NCBI GenBank assembly: GCA_943330745.2
Contig: CALQIX020000007.1
Span: 1-64,000 of the forward strand
Length of the DNA stretch: 64,000 nt
Direction of reading: 5' to 3'
Origin: Lishizhenia tianjinensis
GTDB taxonomy: Bacteria; Bacteroidota; Bacteroidia; Flavobacteriales_D; Crocinitomicaceae
Of this stretch, positions 26,328 to 35,609 are shown piece after piece. Numbering within the stretch: position 1 is the first letter of the stretch; each line of letters opens with the position of its first letter. The notes beneath the pieces were generated by a model that made no database searches, had not been told where the DNA came from, and saw nothing but the letters and a program-made list of their open reading frames with translations. Position numbers and translations under genes: made by a program.

Positions 26328-27026
26328 CTATTTAAACACGCGAATTTCATTGGTTGAAATTAATGTGGATTGTTGTTTGGCATGTTCAATCAGCACATCA
26401 CGCATCAATTTACCAGTTTCATTGATTATTTTTCCTTTTTTGAAAAAGTCCATTTTATCGCCGCCATATGCCAAATAATCTGAGGTGATAATGATAAAAT
26501 GGGTGCAACCTTCAGGCATGGAGTTTAATACTATTTTTCCGTTTTGAACCGTACAATTAGACAGTGGTTCTCCTCCAGTTTTAGTAACGAAGGCTCCGAC
26601 TTCAGCCAACGTTTCAATGGGCATTTCAACCCAAACAAGCGTATTGTCGAAAGGCATTAACTTAAAGAAATCACCAATCGTTAAATTGCCTTTACCTAAA
26701 CTAGAACGAATGCCTCCTGTGTTCAACAAGCAAATGATGGGAGTTTTCGTTTTTATCGTTTGGGTTTGCTGAATGAAAATCGCATCTGCCACCCAATTCA
26801 TTAAATTGGAAGAGGGTCTTTCCACAATAAAATCGTTTTCAGAAAGGGCGATAATTTTACCCATAGAAAGATTCATGGAATCACGATACGGTTTGATTAT
26901 GCTATCTGTGGAACTGTTGCCAGCGATTGAATTTCCAATTGCAATTCGGTTGGAGGACACCTGTAAATGAGAAGAGCAAGCCAATAGGCTTGCTCCAATA
27001 CATAGTGTAAGAAAAATCTTAAACAT
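26328..27026 (-). CDS. 5'-nucleotidase C-terminal domain protein (lipoprotein)
   Basis: A 232-residue protein equal to the C-terminal substrate-binding half of 5'-nucleotidase. NLMNWVADAIF (about 78-88), LLNTGGIRSSLGKG (about 102-115) and DYLAYGGD (about 189-196) are the family motifs for ribose and base recognition. It has its own lipoprotein signal (LLACSS, Cys17), so it is a separate mature polypeptide and not a frameshift product. The ATG overlaps the endonuclease stop (TAATG). It presumably pairs with the metallophosphatase encoded just downstream. How a Tat-exported partner and a lipoprotein meet is unknown. Confidence 0.85.
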   Translation of the reverse strand: MFKIFLTLCIGASLLACSSHLQVSSNRIAIGNSIAGNSSTDSIIKPYRDSMNLSMGKIIALSENDFIVERPSSNLMNWVADAIFIQQTQTIKTKTPIICLLNTGGIRSSLGKGNLTIGDFFKLMPFDNTLVWVEMPIETLAEVGAFVTKTGGEPLSNCTVQNGKIVLNSMPEGCTHFIIITSDYLAYGGDKMDFFKKGKIINETGKLMRDVLIEHAKQQSTLISTNEIRVFK

Positions 27027-29293
27027 TATTCAATGATGAAAGATTGTTGAACAGTGCCAAATGCTGTACCAACTGCAAGAATATACATTCCAGATTTAAA
27101 CTGATTTGCCGTTAATTCTAGTACAGGTACGTCAATAGCGTTACTTTCTGCAATTACTCTTCCTTGCGCATCAACAACTTGGTAGGAAGTAATATTTAAA
27201 CCATTTACCTGGGCATATACTTTATTGTTTGCTGGCACTGGGAAAATAGAGAAATTACTTTCTAATTTTTCTTGTAATCCAACTTGACATGCATCATACG
27301 TCATATTAGAAAAATTCACATGACAAACAAAATCTGTTGAATCAATGTATGGGTTTCGGTTGTTTTGAAGTGAATAAATAAACTCATGACGTGCAATTTC
27401 GTAATTGTCTGGTAAATCAGCATAATGCCAGGCTTTCAAAATTGCTTGACTTTGATTGGTTGGAATTTGCCAGTTATTACCCGATTGACCGTTGTAACAC
27501 GTAGCCATATAGAAAATAGCTCTGGCTGCATTTCCTCTGTTTTCTGCACGAGGCGTAAAACACATTTGGTTTGAACTATTGTAACCAACTGCACAATCTA
27601 AATAGGAAAACACAGGCGTTCCAACGATTATATCCATCGGTAAATTACTACGTGGCGTATTTGCATTTTGAAGGTTTGTAGGATACAAATTGTGTTGGTC
27701 GTTGTATTCTTTTAATTCAGGGTTATCAGCTGGAAATGTAGGCATCCAAGAATGACAATAACTGTGTTCACGTGAATAACCAACAGCAGTCCAATCAAAC
27801 GGATCATTAAATACTTTGCGCTCTCCTGAGTACGAACAAACTACAAACGATTGACCAGCAGTTGTATCTCTGATTTCAAACTGATTCATCATCGTAGTTT
27901 TATAGTTAAAATAAGAAATGAAGTTGTGTGGATTTATAAGTGCAGAAAGATCACTTAAAAAAGAAGTAGCATTAGAGTTAATTCCTGTGTAATAGTTTCC
28001 TATTTGTTGCCCTTGAGTAGTTACATTCCCAGTTGCTGGAGATGTTGTTTTATAATTTTCAAACCCATCAGGACCATTGAATGCATAAACAGCAAAATGT
28101 AAGTTTTGATTCGCAATTACGTGACGAGGGGTAAAACTCATTCCGCTTCCAATGTAAGCAACTTTTGCATCACCAATAACATCACCTCTTTTGTAGGTTG
28201 ATCCGTCTGTTGGTACTCCAGTAACTGCTGAGCCAGTTTTCCATAATACCACATATTTTTCTGCATTTACTCCTGCGTTGTATTGCCCACCAAGAGTATA
28301 AGCTTTAATTAGAGGGAATGTTAAGCCTGTTGGATTGGATGTTGGTTCAGTAGCCAAGTTATCCGTTCCAACTGCTGATAAAGTAATTACATAAGGATTT
28401 TCATCACTGTCATTATTTGCAAGACTAAGTGTTGCTGTTCTTGATCCCGTTCCTGTTGGTGCGAAGTTTAATGTAAAAGTTTGGTTGCCTAACGCTGAAA
28501 CAGTTCCTGTTGTATATGTGGTATTAAAATCACTTGCATTGGTACCTGAAAGGGTAGTTCCAGAAATCGTTAAATTTTGGGACCCTGTATTTTCAATAGT
28601 AACTGTTGTAGCGGCAGTTGTTCCAATAACGTAAGTTCCATTGTTCAAAACAGTAACACCACCCATTTTTACGTTGATTTCTCTCGCTGGAGCTACGTAT
28701 GGAAATATATCATTTAAATCTCTAGGAACTAATTGATAATTCGCATTAAATTGTCCTACCAAGCCAATGATTGTAAGAGGACCAGTTGGTATTGCCGTAC
28801 CATCGATAACGGTTGAACCATTAATGCGTACATCTAATGTTGTTGTACCATCTGTAATTTGTACTGTACTATTTCCGGTTGCAAAATTTCCTGTTTGAAC
28901 AAACGTAACGTTATCAACGCGCACCAATTGAGCTTCAAGCGCCTCATTAATACTTGCTAATGGAACTAATTGAGGTGTTGGAGCACCAACAGCACCGTGG
29001 TTAACAAAACTACTCGTTGGAGAAATTTCTAATAAACCACTGAAGTCAAATAATACACCAGTAGCGGTAATTGAATCTCCTCGTTGTACGGAGCTTAAAT
29101 TACTCCCAAATGCAGGTATTGCCGCTGTACCATCTTGGAGATAACGAATGTTCCCTAATTCGGAGCCATTCGCAGCAACTCCTTTAACGGTTACAGTTTG
29201 ACCAATACCCATGTTACGAGCATCTGCAATCGTTTGGGCACTAGCAAAAAGTGAAGAGATTGCTAATACACCGGTTAAAATGAATTTTTTCAT
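27026..29293 (-). CDS. T9SS-secreted endonuclease I family nuclease
   Basis: A 755-residue extracellular nuclease. Its parts in order are a signal peptide (1-19), an OB-fold/DUF5689-like region (~22-200), a choice-of-anchor D (ASPM/HYDIN-like) domain (~205-310), a fibronectin-like region (~315-430), an endonuclease I domain (~435-660) and a type A T9SS tail (~675-755). Catalytic motifs of the bba-Me nucleases are visible: REHSYCHSW (508-516), DQHNLYP (532-538) and ENRGNAARAIFYM (584-596). The enzyme should cleave DNA or RNA outside the cell. It follows the TonB receptor gene by 8 bp and overlaps the nucleotidase gene by one base. Confidence 0.9.
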   Translation of the reverse strand: MKKFILTGVLAISSLFASAQTIADARNMGIGQTVTVKGVAANGSELGNIRYLQDGTAAIPAFGSNLSSVQRGDSITATGVLFDFSGLLEISPTSSFVNHGAVGAPTPQLVPLASINEALEAQLVRVDNVTFVQTGNFATGNSTVQITDGTTTLDVRINGSTVIDGTAIPTGPLTIIGLVGQFNANYQLVPRDLNDIFPYVAPAREINVKMGGVTVLNNGTYVIGTTAATTVTIENTGSQNLTISGTTLSGTNASDFNTTYTTGTVSALGNQTFTLNFAPTGTGSRTATLSLANNDSDENPYVITLSAVGTDNLATEPTSNPTGLTFPLIKAYTLGGQYNAGVNAEKYVVLWKTGSAVTGVPTDGSTYKRGDVIGDAKVAYIGSGMSFTPRHVIANQNLHFAVYAFNGPDGFENYKTTSPATGNVTTQGQQIGNYYTGINSNATSFLSDLSALINPHNFISYFNYKTTMMNQFEIRDTTAGQSFVVCSYSGERKVFNDPFDWTAVGYSREHSYCHSWMPTFPADNPELKEYNDQHNLYPTNLQNANTPRSNLPMDIIVGTPVFSYLDCAVGYNSSNQMCFTPRAENRGNAARAIFYMATCYNGQSGNNWQIPTNQSQAILKAWHYADLPDNYEIARHEFIYSLQNNRNPYIDSTDFVCHVNFSNMTYDACQVGLQEKLESNFSIFPVPANNKVYAQVNGLNITSYQVVDAQGRVIAESNAIDVPVLELTANQFKSGMYILAVGTAFGTVQQSFIIE

Positions 29294-29301
29294 AATTGAA
29301 A

Positions 29302-32031
29302 TTAAAATTGAAGACCTATTGAAACATTAAATCGAAACCCTTGACCGAACATTACTGTTGCAGACCGTGCATCAAAGGTATTATAAATATCATTCGCGTT
29401 ATTCGTAGCATCTGCAATAAATACCGAATTTAACAAATTAGTGATTGAACCATTTAAAAGTAAGGCTGAATTCTTAAATTCTACTTTATATCCTGCAAAT
29501 AGATTAACCAAATAATAAGATGGCATTTTCCACGATTCTCTTCCTCCATCTATTCCTTGCAGCGTAAAAGGATCAAAATTGGCGTAGTATCTGTCAAAAA
29601 ACTGACCTTGTAATCTAAAATACAAATTTTTCATTGGTTCATAGCGAATGGCTGCTGAAAAAGCAGTTTGCGCTGCGTCACCCACATGAACTCCTTTTGC
29701 GTCAAAGCTAAATTCAAGTGAATCATATTGCGGAATGAAAATAGTTTTAGATGAATTCCAGAACCAATTACCATAAGAGAACATCAATTCAGTGGAAAGT
29801 TTCTTGGTCACCTTATAAGCAATGTCAATTTCTCCGCCTAAGTGAACAGCGTCCATTCCATTGATGTTTACCCGAATAAATTCAGTTGGGTCATTGGGAT
29901 CTGGAACGGCAACTCCATAAGGGAATGGTTTGTTTTTCCAATTCGTAGCATAGGCATTAAAGTTGATTCCAAATACTTTGTTGGCATAATTATACCCCCC
30001 TTCTGCTGCAAGAATTTGCTCGTTCAATATTTCACCAAAAAATCTATTCGTATTGTTGTCAATCACATTGGAGAATTGAGGCGTTCGGTTTAAGAAGCCT
30101 AAATTCATATATACATTTGATAGTTTATCTAATTTGTAACTCACACCACTTTTAAAGGTGAAACCAGGTAAAAATTTCCAATCCGTACTCACGTATTTTA
30201 ATCCTGGAGCATTTGAAATGCTAATTGCTTGTCCGTTAAAATTGATTGAATCATTGGCGCCCACTTGTATAACCGTATCTCCTAAATCTAAGGTGCGTTT
30301 TTGAAAATAATCGATTCCTTTGTACCCATTAACGATACCGGATAGATTAATAAAATAAGACCACTTATCACCTGAGTATTCAACTTGTCCAAAAGCCCCA
30401 GTCCATTGCACTAATCCAGAACGATCGGCATTAAATTGGTTTTTAGCAATTTTATCACCCACGTGTTTCATTGGACTTGCCGCATTTTTATCAGCATCAT
30501 TAATGAAATAATCGCCACCTAATAAATCTTCAATGCGTTGGTAATGGCGACCCTCATAATAACGAACGTCAATTCCACCAGAAACTTCCAAATTTTTGGA
30601 AATGTTATAATTAAACTGTCCCAGATATCCCACCCAAAAATGATTATTGATACTAGAAAGCAAAACTTGACTTGATTTTATTTGGGTTGGGTGATAATAA
30701 GTATCAACGTTTGGTGTTCCAAATAATGAATTTACTTTGTTTTCTTGTACCACTAAATCCCAATCAATTAATCCGCTTGAATCTCGAAGTAAGGCAGATG
30801 AATTAAAAATACTGGTTCCACCGCCTCTTCCAATAGACATATAAGCCAAGTTTGAAATGGATAATTTATCATTTACCTTCCAAAAGTCTTTCAACGTTAC
30901 TTGTGGTTTGGAATAAAAATTTCTTCGTTCACTAAAAACTTCTTGTTTACCATCTTCATTGGTTCGATATCCCCAATGCTGGTTGAAGCGCACCCCCATG
31001 TCATAGAAAACAACATTGGTATCAATTGGCGCACCTAATTCTCGTGCTTTTGCCTCACTAAAATATTGAATAGATTGATTATAAGACCGTTGAGCATGTT
31101 GTTGAGGAGCAGCAAAAGCAGAAAGTGTAACTAAGTGATTTTTAATTTTTTTAGATAGTTTTCCGTATCCAAAAAACCCTTGACTTGGGGTTCCATATAC
31201 CCACCCATCCGATTGTTTGTAGGAGCCTGAAACGGTTAAACCCCAACCACTTTTGGTCATTCCGGTATTGTAAGAGAAAGTTGTTCGGAGCATGTTTCCT
31301 GTTGAATATTCTTGTTTCAACATTCCTCCTTTCTTGTTTCCAATTCCTTGAGTTAATATATTGATTGTTCCACCAATGGAAGGCATGGCAATTTTGGTTG
31401 CCCCAAGTCCACGTTGTACTTGCATTTGAGATGTTATTGCATCTAGACCAAACCAATTGGACCAATAAACCGAACCGTTTTCCATATCATTAACAGGAAC
31501 ACCGTCTATCATCACACCCACATTTCGTTGATCAAATCCACGTACATTGATACGGGCATCACCATCGCCACCCCCTTGTGTGGTAGCATAAACTCCGGCA
31601 GTACCATTTAATAACATAGGCAAATCACGAGAGCCTAATTCTTCAATGATTTTTTGAGTGGGAATTCTTGTTACGGCAATTGGCACGTTGTCTTTTACCA
31701 TATTACCAATCACTTCTATTTCTGCAAATTCAACACTCCCGCCTAATTCTAAATTTCGTTCAATAATTGCCTTGTTGACACTTAATTTAACTTTCACTGT
31801 GTCATAGGTAGACATTGTGACTACCATGACGTATTCACCAAAAGGGACATTTGTTAGTTCAAACACCCCATTTGAATTAGAGAAAGCCCTGTACTTATTT
31901 TGTATGTTTACTTTGGCACCAACAATGGGTTGATCAGATGAATTATCAGTGATTTTCCCCTTAATTGTACTTGTCTGTTGGGCAAAAAATACCGTTGGCA
32001 ATAGTAGAAGTAAGCCAAATAGAAATTTCAT
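29302..32031 (-). CDS. TonB-dependent outer-membrane receptor
   Basis: A 909-residue receptor. It has a signal peptide (1-17), an N-terminal carboxypeptidase-regulatory-like domain (~20-100), a plug domain (~120-235, with NVRGFDQRNVGVMIDGVPVND) and a 22-strand-type barrel ending in phenylalanine (NVSIGLQF). TonB-ExbBD drives uptake of large or scarce substrates through such receptors. The neighbours (lamin-tail protein, endonuclease and 5'-nucleotidase on one transcript) suggest DNA fragments, nucleotides or nucleosides as ligands. This is inference from context, since the barrel sequence does not name a substrate. No SusD partner is present. Confidence 0.92.
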   Translation of the reverse strand: MKFLFGLLLLLPTVFFAQQTSTIKGKITDNSSDQPIVGAKVNIQNKYRAFSNSNGVFELTNVPFGEYVMVVTMSTYDTVKVKLSVNKAIIERNLELGGSVEFAEIEVIGNMVKDNVPIAVTRIPTQKIIEELGSRDLPMLLNGTAGVYATTQGGGDGDARINVRGFDQRNVGVMIDGVPVNDMENGSVYWSNWFGLDAITSQMQVQRGLGATKIAMPSIGGTINILTQGIGNKKGGMLKQEYSTGNMLRTTFSYNTGMTKSGWGLTVSGSYKQSDGWVYGTPSQGFFGYGKLSKKIKNHLVTLSAFAAPQQHAQRSYNQSIQYFSEAKARELGAPIDTNVVFYDMGVRFNQHWGYRTNEDGKQEVFSERRNFYSKPQVTLKDFWKVNDKLSISNLAYMSIGRGGGTSIFNSSALLRDSSGLIDWDLVVQENKVNSLFGTPNVDTYYHPTQIKSSQVLLSSINNHFWVGYLGQFNYNISKNLEVSGGIDVRYYEGRHYQRIEDLLGGDYFINDADKNAASPMKHVGDKIAKNQFNADRSGLVQWTGAFGQVEYSGDKWSYFINLSGIVNGYKGIDYFQKRTLDLGDTVIQVGANDSINFNGQAISISNAPGLKYVSTDWKFLPGFTFKSGVSYKLDKLSNVYMNLGFLNRTPQFSNVIDNNTNRFFGEILNEQILAAEGGYNYANKVFGINFNAYATNWKNKPFPYGVAVPDPNDPTEFIRVNINGMDAVHLGGEIDIAYKVTKKLSTELMFSYGNWFWNSSKTIFIPQYDSLEFSFDAKGVHVGDAAQTAFSAAIRYEPMKNLYFRLQGQFFDRYYANFDPFTLQGIDGGRESWKMPSYYLVNLFAGYKVEFKNSALLLNGSITNLLNSVFIADATNNANDIYNTFDARSATVMFGQGFRFNVSIGLQF

Positions 32032-32049
32032 AAGATAAGATAAAGGAAA

Positions 32050-33105
32050 TTATTGAATAGTAACCTTTTTTGTCGATGTTGCTCCTGTTTGGGAAACAAT
32101 TTGAACAAAATAAACGCCTTTCAAGCGAGGTAATTCAATGGTGTAAATTCCATTTTGCATAGCACCTTTTTCCCAAACTGTTTGACCAAGGCTATTTGAT
32201 ATTGAGAATGAACGACAATTCTCATCCAGTTTAACTGCAATTGTTCCTGTAGATGGATTTGGATAAATATCAAATGAAGTTGACTCAATCTCGTTCACAG
32301 AAGCTGGGTTACACGCACAGTTATGATTCCCTAAAGAAGCCCAATTACCATCTAAAATAGCATTTCCACTTGTTCCAAATAATGTGTCTCCATTTGCATC
32401 CAAACGAACAATTACAGCAGGAATAGAATCCCATTCCAACAATGGATCAAAAAACGATGGGTTTGCCGTAACTCCTTTTTTAATCGCCGCTTTACGCAAC
32501 AACGAGTGTTCTTTTGTAAGTAATACCCCTAAACCTGAACTGTAAGGAAATTGAGTGGACCAAGCGCCATCATTTCCCGCCGAAGAACCAGTTGCATTAG
32601 CAGGGTTTTCACCAATTTTAGCAAACACATCTATAATCGCGAAATTAGGAACGTTTGCAGCATTAATTAATACAGTTGGATCCGTTGGTAAGGTGCCTTT
32701 TGCTAGCATAACCGCATCGTTTCCATTCCAGTAAAAAGCATTACTTGTATTGTACACAGGACTATAAAAACCATCTCCACGTGCTTGTAATGAATCCCAA
32801 ATAGGAGCTTCTTGTCCTACACCATTTGGATCTCTTTTATCTAAAACAGCAACATAAACATCGTAAGCAGCCACTGTTCCGCTCAATTGAACTGCATTGG
32901 CAACAGTTGCCGTTGTCGCACCATTTGAATAGCGTGCTACAAAATATTGACTTAAATCGATTGGTGCTGAGGTTGGATTATAAATCTCTAATGCCTTGTT
33001 GTTAGACCATCCTTCAACGTATTCAGAAATAAAAATTTTGGCGCAGTCTTGCGAAAATGAAAAGCCTGCTGCAAAAGTAAAAATAGCGAGTAATGATTTT
33101 TTCAT
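32050..33105 (-). CDS. T9SS-secreted lamin-tail protein, ExeM N-domain-like
   Basis: A 351-residue secreted protein: a signal peptide (1-18), a lamin-tail domain (~20-260) and a type A T9SS tail (~270-351, FDIYPNPSTGTIAVKL). The opening of the mature protein, FISEYVEGWSNNKALEIYNP, is the form of the lamin-tail domain found at the N-terminus of extracellular nucleases of the ExeM/NucH type, but the nuclease domain itself is missing. It is the first gene of the run into the receptor, endonuclease and nucleotidase. A role in binding extracellular DNA or tethering the nuclease is a reasonable guess. Confidence 0.8.
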   Translation of the reverse strand: MKKSLLAIFTFAAGFSFSQDCAKIFISEYVEGWSNNKALEIYNPTSAPIDLSQYFVARYSNGATTATVANAVQLSGTVAAYDVYVAVLDKRDPNGVGQEAPIWDSLQARGDGFYSPVYNTSNAFYWNGNDAVMLAKGTLPTDPTVLINAANVPNFAIIDVFAKIGENPANATGSSAGNDGAWSTQFPYSSGLGVLLTKEHSLLRKAAIKKGVTANPSFFDPLLEWDSIPAVIVRLDANGDTLFGTSGNAILDGNWASLGNHNCACNPASVNEIESTSFDIYPNPSTGTIAVKLDENCRSFSISNSLGQTVWEKGAMQNGIYTIELPRLKGVYFVQIVSQTGATSTKKVTIQ

Positions 33106-33377
33106 AAAATTTAAATTAATAAGGGTTAAACGAGACTAGATTCAATATAATAGTGAGCAAAACAAAGCTTCTATTTTAAAAATACATTTAATTTTTTGAT
33201 TCGAAATGGTTTCGGCAATCAACTGCTTCAAGGATATCACTTCAAAAATTTAGGTCAAATTTACATATTTTTTGATTGAATACTATTAGAAAATTGTTAA
33301 CACATTGTTGCTTTAAATTAACTTTAGATGTTCATAAAACAAAACATTGTGTAACTTCAAGCCTCAAATAAAAAACC
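33106..33377. promoter_or_regulatory. Divergent control region, extracellular-DNA operon and DPP-IV peptidase
   Basis: 272 bp of AT-rich DNA between divergent starts. On the minus strand, TAaaTTTG (reverse of 33256-33263) matches the -7 box and would leave a leader of about 145 nt, but no TTG is seen at the -33 position. On the plus strand, TAacTTTA (33319-33326) is one base off the consensus, with TTG 22 bp upstream. TTAAC occurs near 33297 and 33317. I cannot say whether these repeats are a Pho-type box. Confidence 0.35.
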
Positions 33378-35534
33378 ATGAAATATTTTTTAACGCTTGT
33401 TAGTCTTTTTTTTATAGTTCAAGTTGTTGATTCTCAAGGATTAAGTGTTGAGAAAATTTGGAAAAATTACGAGTTTCGCGCAAAAGGAATCGATGGATTT
33501 CGATCGATGAAGGACGGAGAACACTATACACAAGTTATAGATAATTCATTATATAAATTTAAAATTAAAGATTCAACCGATCAAGGAGAATTAGTGGTGA
33601 AAAAAGATAAATTAATTATTCAAGGAAAGGAATTGTCTTTCGATGATTACTTTTTTAATGAGGATGAAACCAAGATTTTATTTACGGCAGAAACTGAGCC
33701 AATTTATAGAAGAAGTTTTACAGCGGTTTATTACCTGTTTGATCTAAAAACTAATGTTTTAACAGCACTAGATACGGAACATGAGCCACAAACACTAGCT
33801 GAGTATTCTCCTGACGGCACAATGGTTTCTTATATCTTTAAAAATGATTTATTTGTTAAAAATATTCAGTCTGGAAAGGTTACCAAATTAACGAAAGGAG
33901 GCAAAAAGAATAAAGTGATTTACGGAACTACTGATTGGGTATATGAAGAAGAATTTGCAATAACAAAAGCCTACGAATGGTCTGCTGACAGTAAAATGAT
34001 TGCCTATTTGCGCTTTGATGAAAAAGACGTTAAAGAATTTAATTTGGCGTTTTACGATGACCTTTATCCAACTCAATACAAATACAAATACCCGAAAGCG
34101 GGTGAAGATAATTCAAAAGTCACTGCACATGTGGTGCAAGTAAAGAATGCAAAAACAGTTGATTTGAATCTAGGAGAATATGAATATATTCCTAGGTTAT
34201 GTTGGTCAAAAGCAGCAAATCATTTAGTGCTACAAACCTTGAATAGGCATCAAAATCAGTTAAAATATCATTTGGTAGATTTCACAAACAAAGGGAAACA
34301 CACGGTTTTTTTCGAAGAAAAATCAGATACGTATGTCGATGTGGATAATAATTTATTGATTTTAAAAGATGGGAAATCGATACTTCGAACAAGTGAAGCG
34401 AATGGGTTTAATCATATTTATCAACTTGGATTTGATGGCTCATCTAAACAAATTACAAAGGGAAATTGGGATGTTATCGAGTTTTTGGGAATAGACAATG
34501 ATAATAAAGTAATTTACTATTCTGCCGCAGAGAAATCAGCCATGGTAAAATCTATTTTTAAAATTCAAATTGACGGAACTTCTAAACAACGCATAAGCCC
34601 CGAAATGGGATATTCGGAAGCTGAGTTTACATCTGGAATGAACTACTTTGTTTTAACTCACTCAACAGCTAATACTCCTCCAACTTATAGCCTTAGAAAA
34701 AATGATGGAGCCTTACTGCAAGTGCTTGAAGACAACAAAGATTTGGCTGATAAAATTGAAGGATATAACCCTGTTAAAAGAGAATTTGTAACATTCAATT
34801 CGAATGGAACGGAATTAAATGGATGGTTGATTAAGCCTCAAAATTTTGATCCCTCCAAGAAATATCCTGTTTATATGACTGTATATGGTGGTCCTGGCCA
34901 CAATGAAGTGATTGATGCTTGGGACGGAATGGATTACATGTACTATCAATTGTTAGCGGAAAATGGGTATATCGTTGCGTGTGTAGATCCTCGTGGAACT
35001 ATGTTTCGTGGAGCTAAATTTAAAAAATCAACCTATCTGCAATTGGGTAAATTAGAAATTGAAGACGTAATTAATTCGGCGAAAGAATTGCAAAAAATGC
35101 CGTTTGTTGATGCTAGTCGAATTGGAATAATGGGATGGAGTTATGGGGGATTTATGGCTTCTTTGGCAATAACGAAAGGAGCGGATGTTTTCAAAATGGC
35201 CATTGCAGTGGCACCTGTTACCAATTGGAGGTATTATGACAATATTTATACGGAACGCTTCATGCGAACCCCAAAAGAAAATGAAGCGGGTTATGATGAT
35301 AATTCACCGATTAATCACGTTAAAAACATAAAAGGAAAGTATTTCCTAATTCATGGGTCAACAGATGATAATGTGCATTACCAAAATGCAATGGAAATGA
35401 TTAATGCGATGGTGAAAGCGAACAAGCAATTTGATATGTTTATCTATCCAAACAGAAACCATGGAATTTATGGCGGAAACACACGCAATCATTTATTTAA
35501 TATGATGTTTGAGTACACCTTGAAAAACCTGTAA
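33378..35534 (+). CDS. Dipeptidyl peptidase IV-family serine protease (S9)
   Basis: A 718-residue exported peptidase. After a signal peptide (1-~19), an N-terminal eight-bladed propeller (~40-470) carries VYEEEFA (about 193-199), the Glu motif that binds the free N-terminus of the substrate. The C-terminal alpha/beta-hydrolase domain has GWSYGGF with Ser588, then Asp663 in STDDN and His695 in NRNHG as the catalytic triad. DPP-IV enzymes remove X-Pro or X-Ala dipeptides. The gene is transcribed away from the nuclease operon. The lack of a sorting tail suggests a periplasmic location. Confidence 0.93.
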   Translation: MKYFLTLVSLFFIVQVVDSQGLSVEKIWKNYEFRAKGIDGFRSMKDGEHYTQVIDNSLYKFKIKDSTDQGELVVKKDKLIIQGKELSFDDYFFNEDETKILFTAETEPIYRRSFTAVYYLFDLKTNVLTALDTEHEPQTLAEYSPDGTMVSYIFKNDLFVKNIQSGKVTKLTKGGKKNKVIYGTTDWVYEEEFAITKAYEWSADSKMIAYLRFDEKDVKEFNLAFYDDLYPTQYKYKYPKAGEDNSKVTAHVVQVKNAKTVDLNLGEYEYIPRLCWSKAANHLVLQTLNRHQNQLKYHLVDFTNKGKHTVFFEEKSDTYVDVDNNLLILKDGKSILRTSEANGFNHIYQLGFDGSSKQITKGNWDVIEFLGIDNDNKVIYYSAAEKSAMVKSIFKIQIDGTSKQRISPEMGYSEAEFTSGMNYFVLTHSTANTPPTYSLRKNDGALLQVLEDNKDLADKIEGYNPVKREFVTFNSNGTELNGWLIKPQNFDPSKKYPVYMTVYGGPGHNEVIDAWDGMDYMYYQLLAENGYIVACVDPRGTMFRGAKFKKSTYLQLGKLEIEDVINSAKELQKMPFVDASRIGIMGWSYGGFMASLAITKGADVFKMAIAVAPVTNWRYYDNIYTERFMRTPKENEAGYDDNSPINHVKNIKGKYFLIHGSTDDNVHYQNAMEMINAMVKANKQFDMFIYPNRNHGIYGGNTRNHLFNMMFEYTLKNL

Positions 35535-35552
35535 GGGTAATTTAAAATTAGA

Positions 35553-35587
35553 CGAAAAAAAAGGCTGTATCAGAAGAAACAGCCTTT
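35553..35587 (-). terminator. Terminator of the trigger factor gene
   Basis: The arms AAAGGCTGT (35560-35568) and ACAGCCTTT (35579-35587) form a perfect 9 bp stem with a 10 nt loop. Read on the minus strand it is followed by eight T residues, just downstream of the trigger factor stop. On the plus strand it may also help end the peptidase transcript, though its T run there is only three bases. Confidence 0.88.
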
Positions 35588-35609
35588 AATACATATCATT
35601 TTCTTGATT

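Noticed and set aside
25417-27026. A frameshifted single 5'-nucleotidase gene
   Set aside because: The halves are in the reverse order of the fused enzyme and each has its own start and its own export signal.
33291-33325. Direct TTAAC repeats as a Pho box for the DNA-use operon
   Set aside because: The stretch is very AT-rich and the spacing does not match a consensus I can state with confidence. It is noted only in the control region entry.
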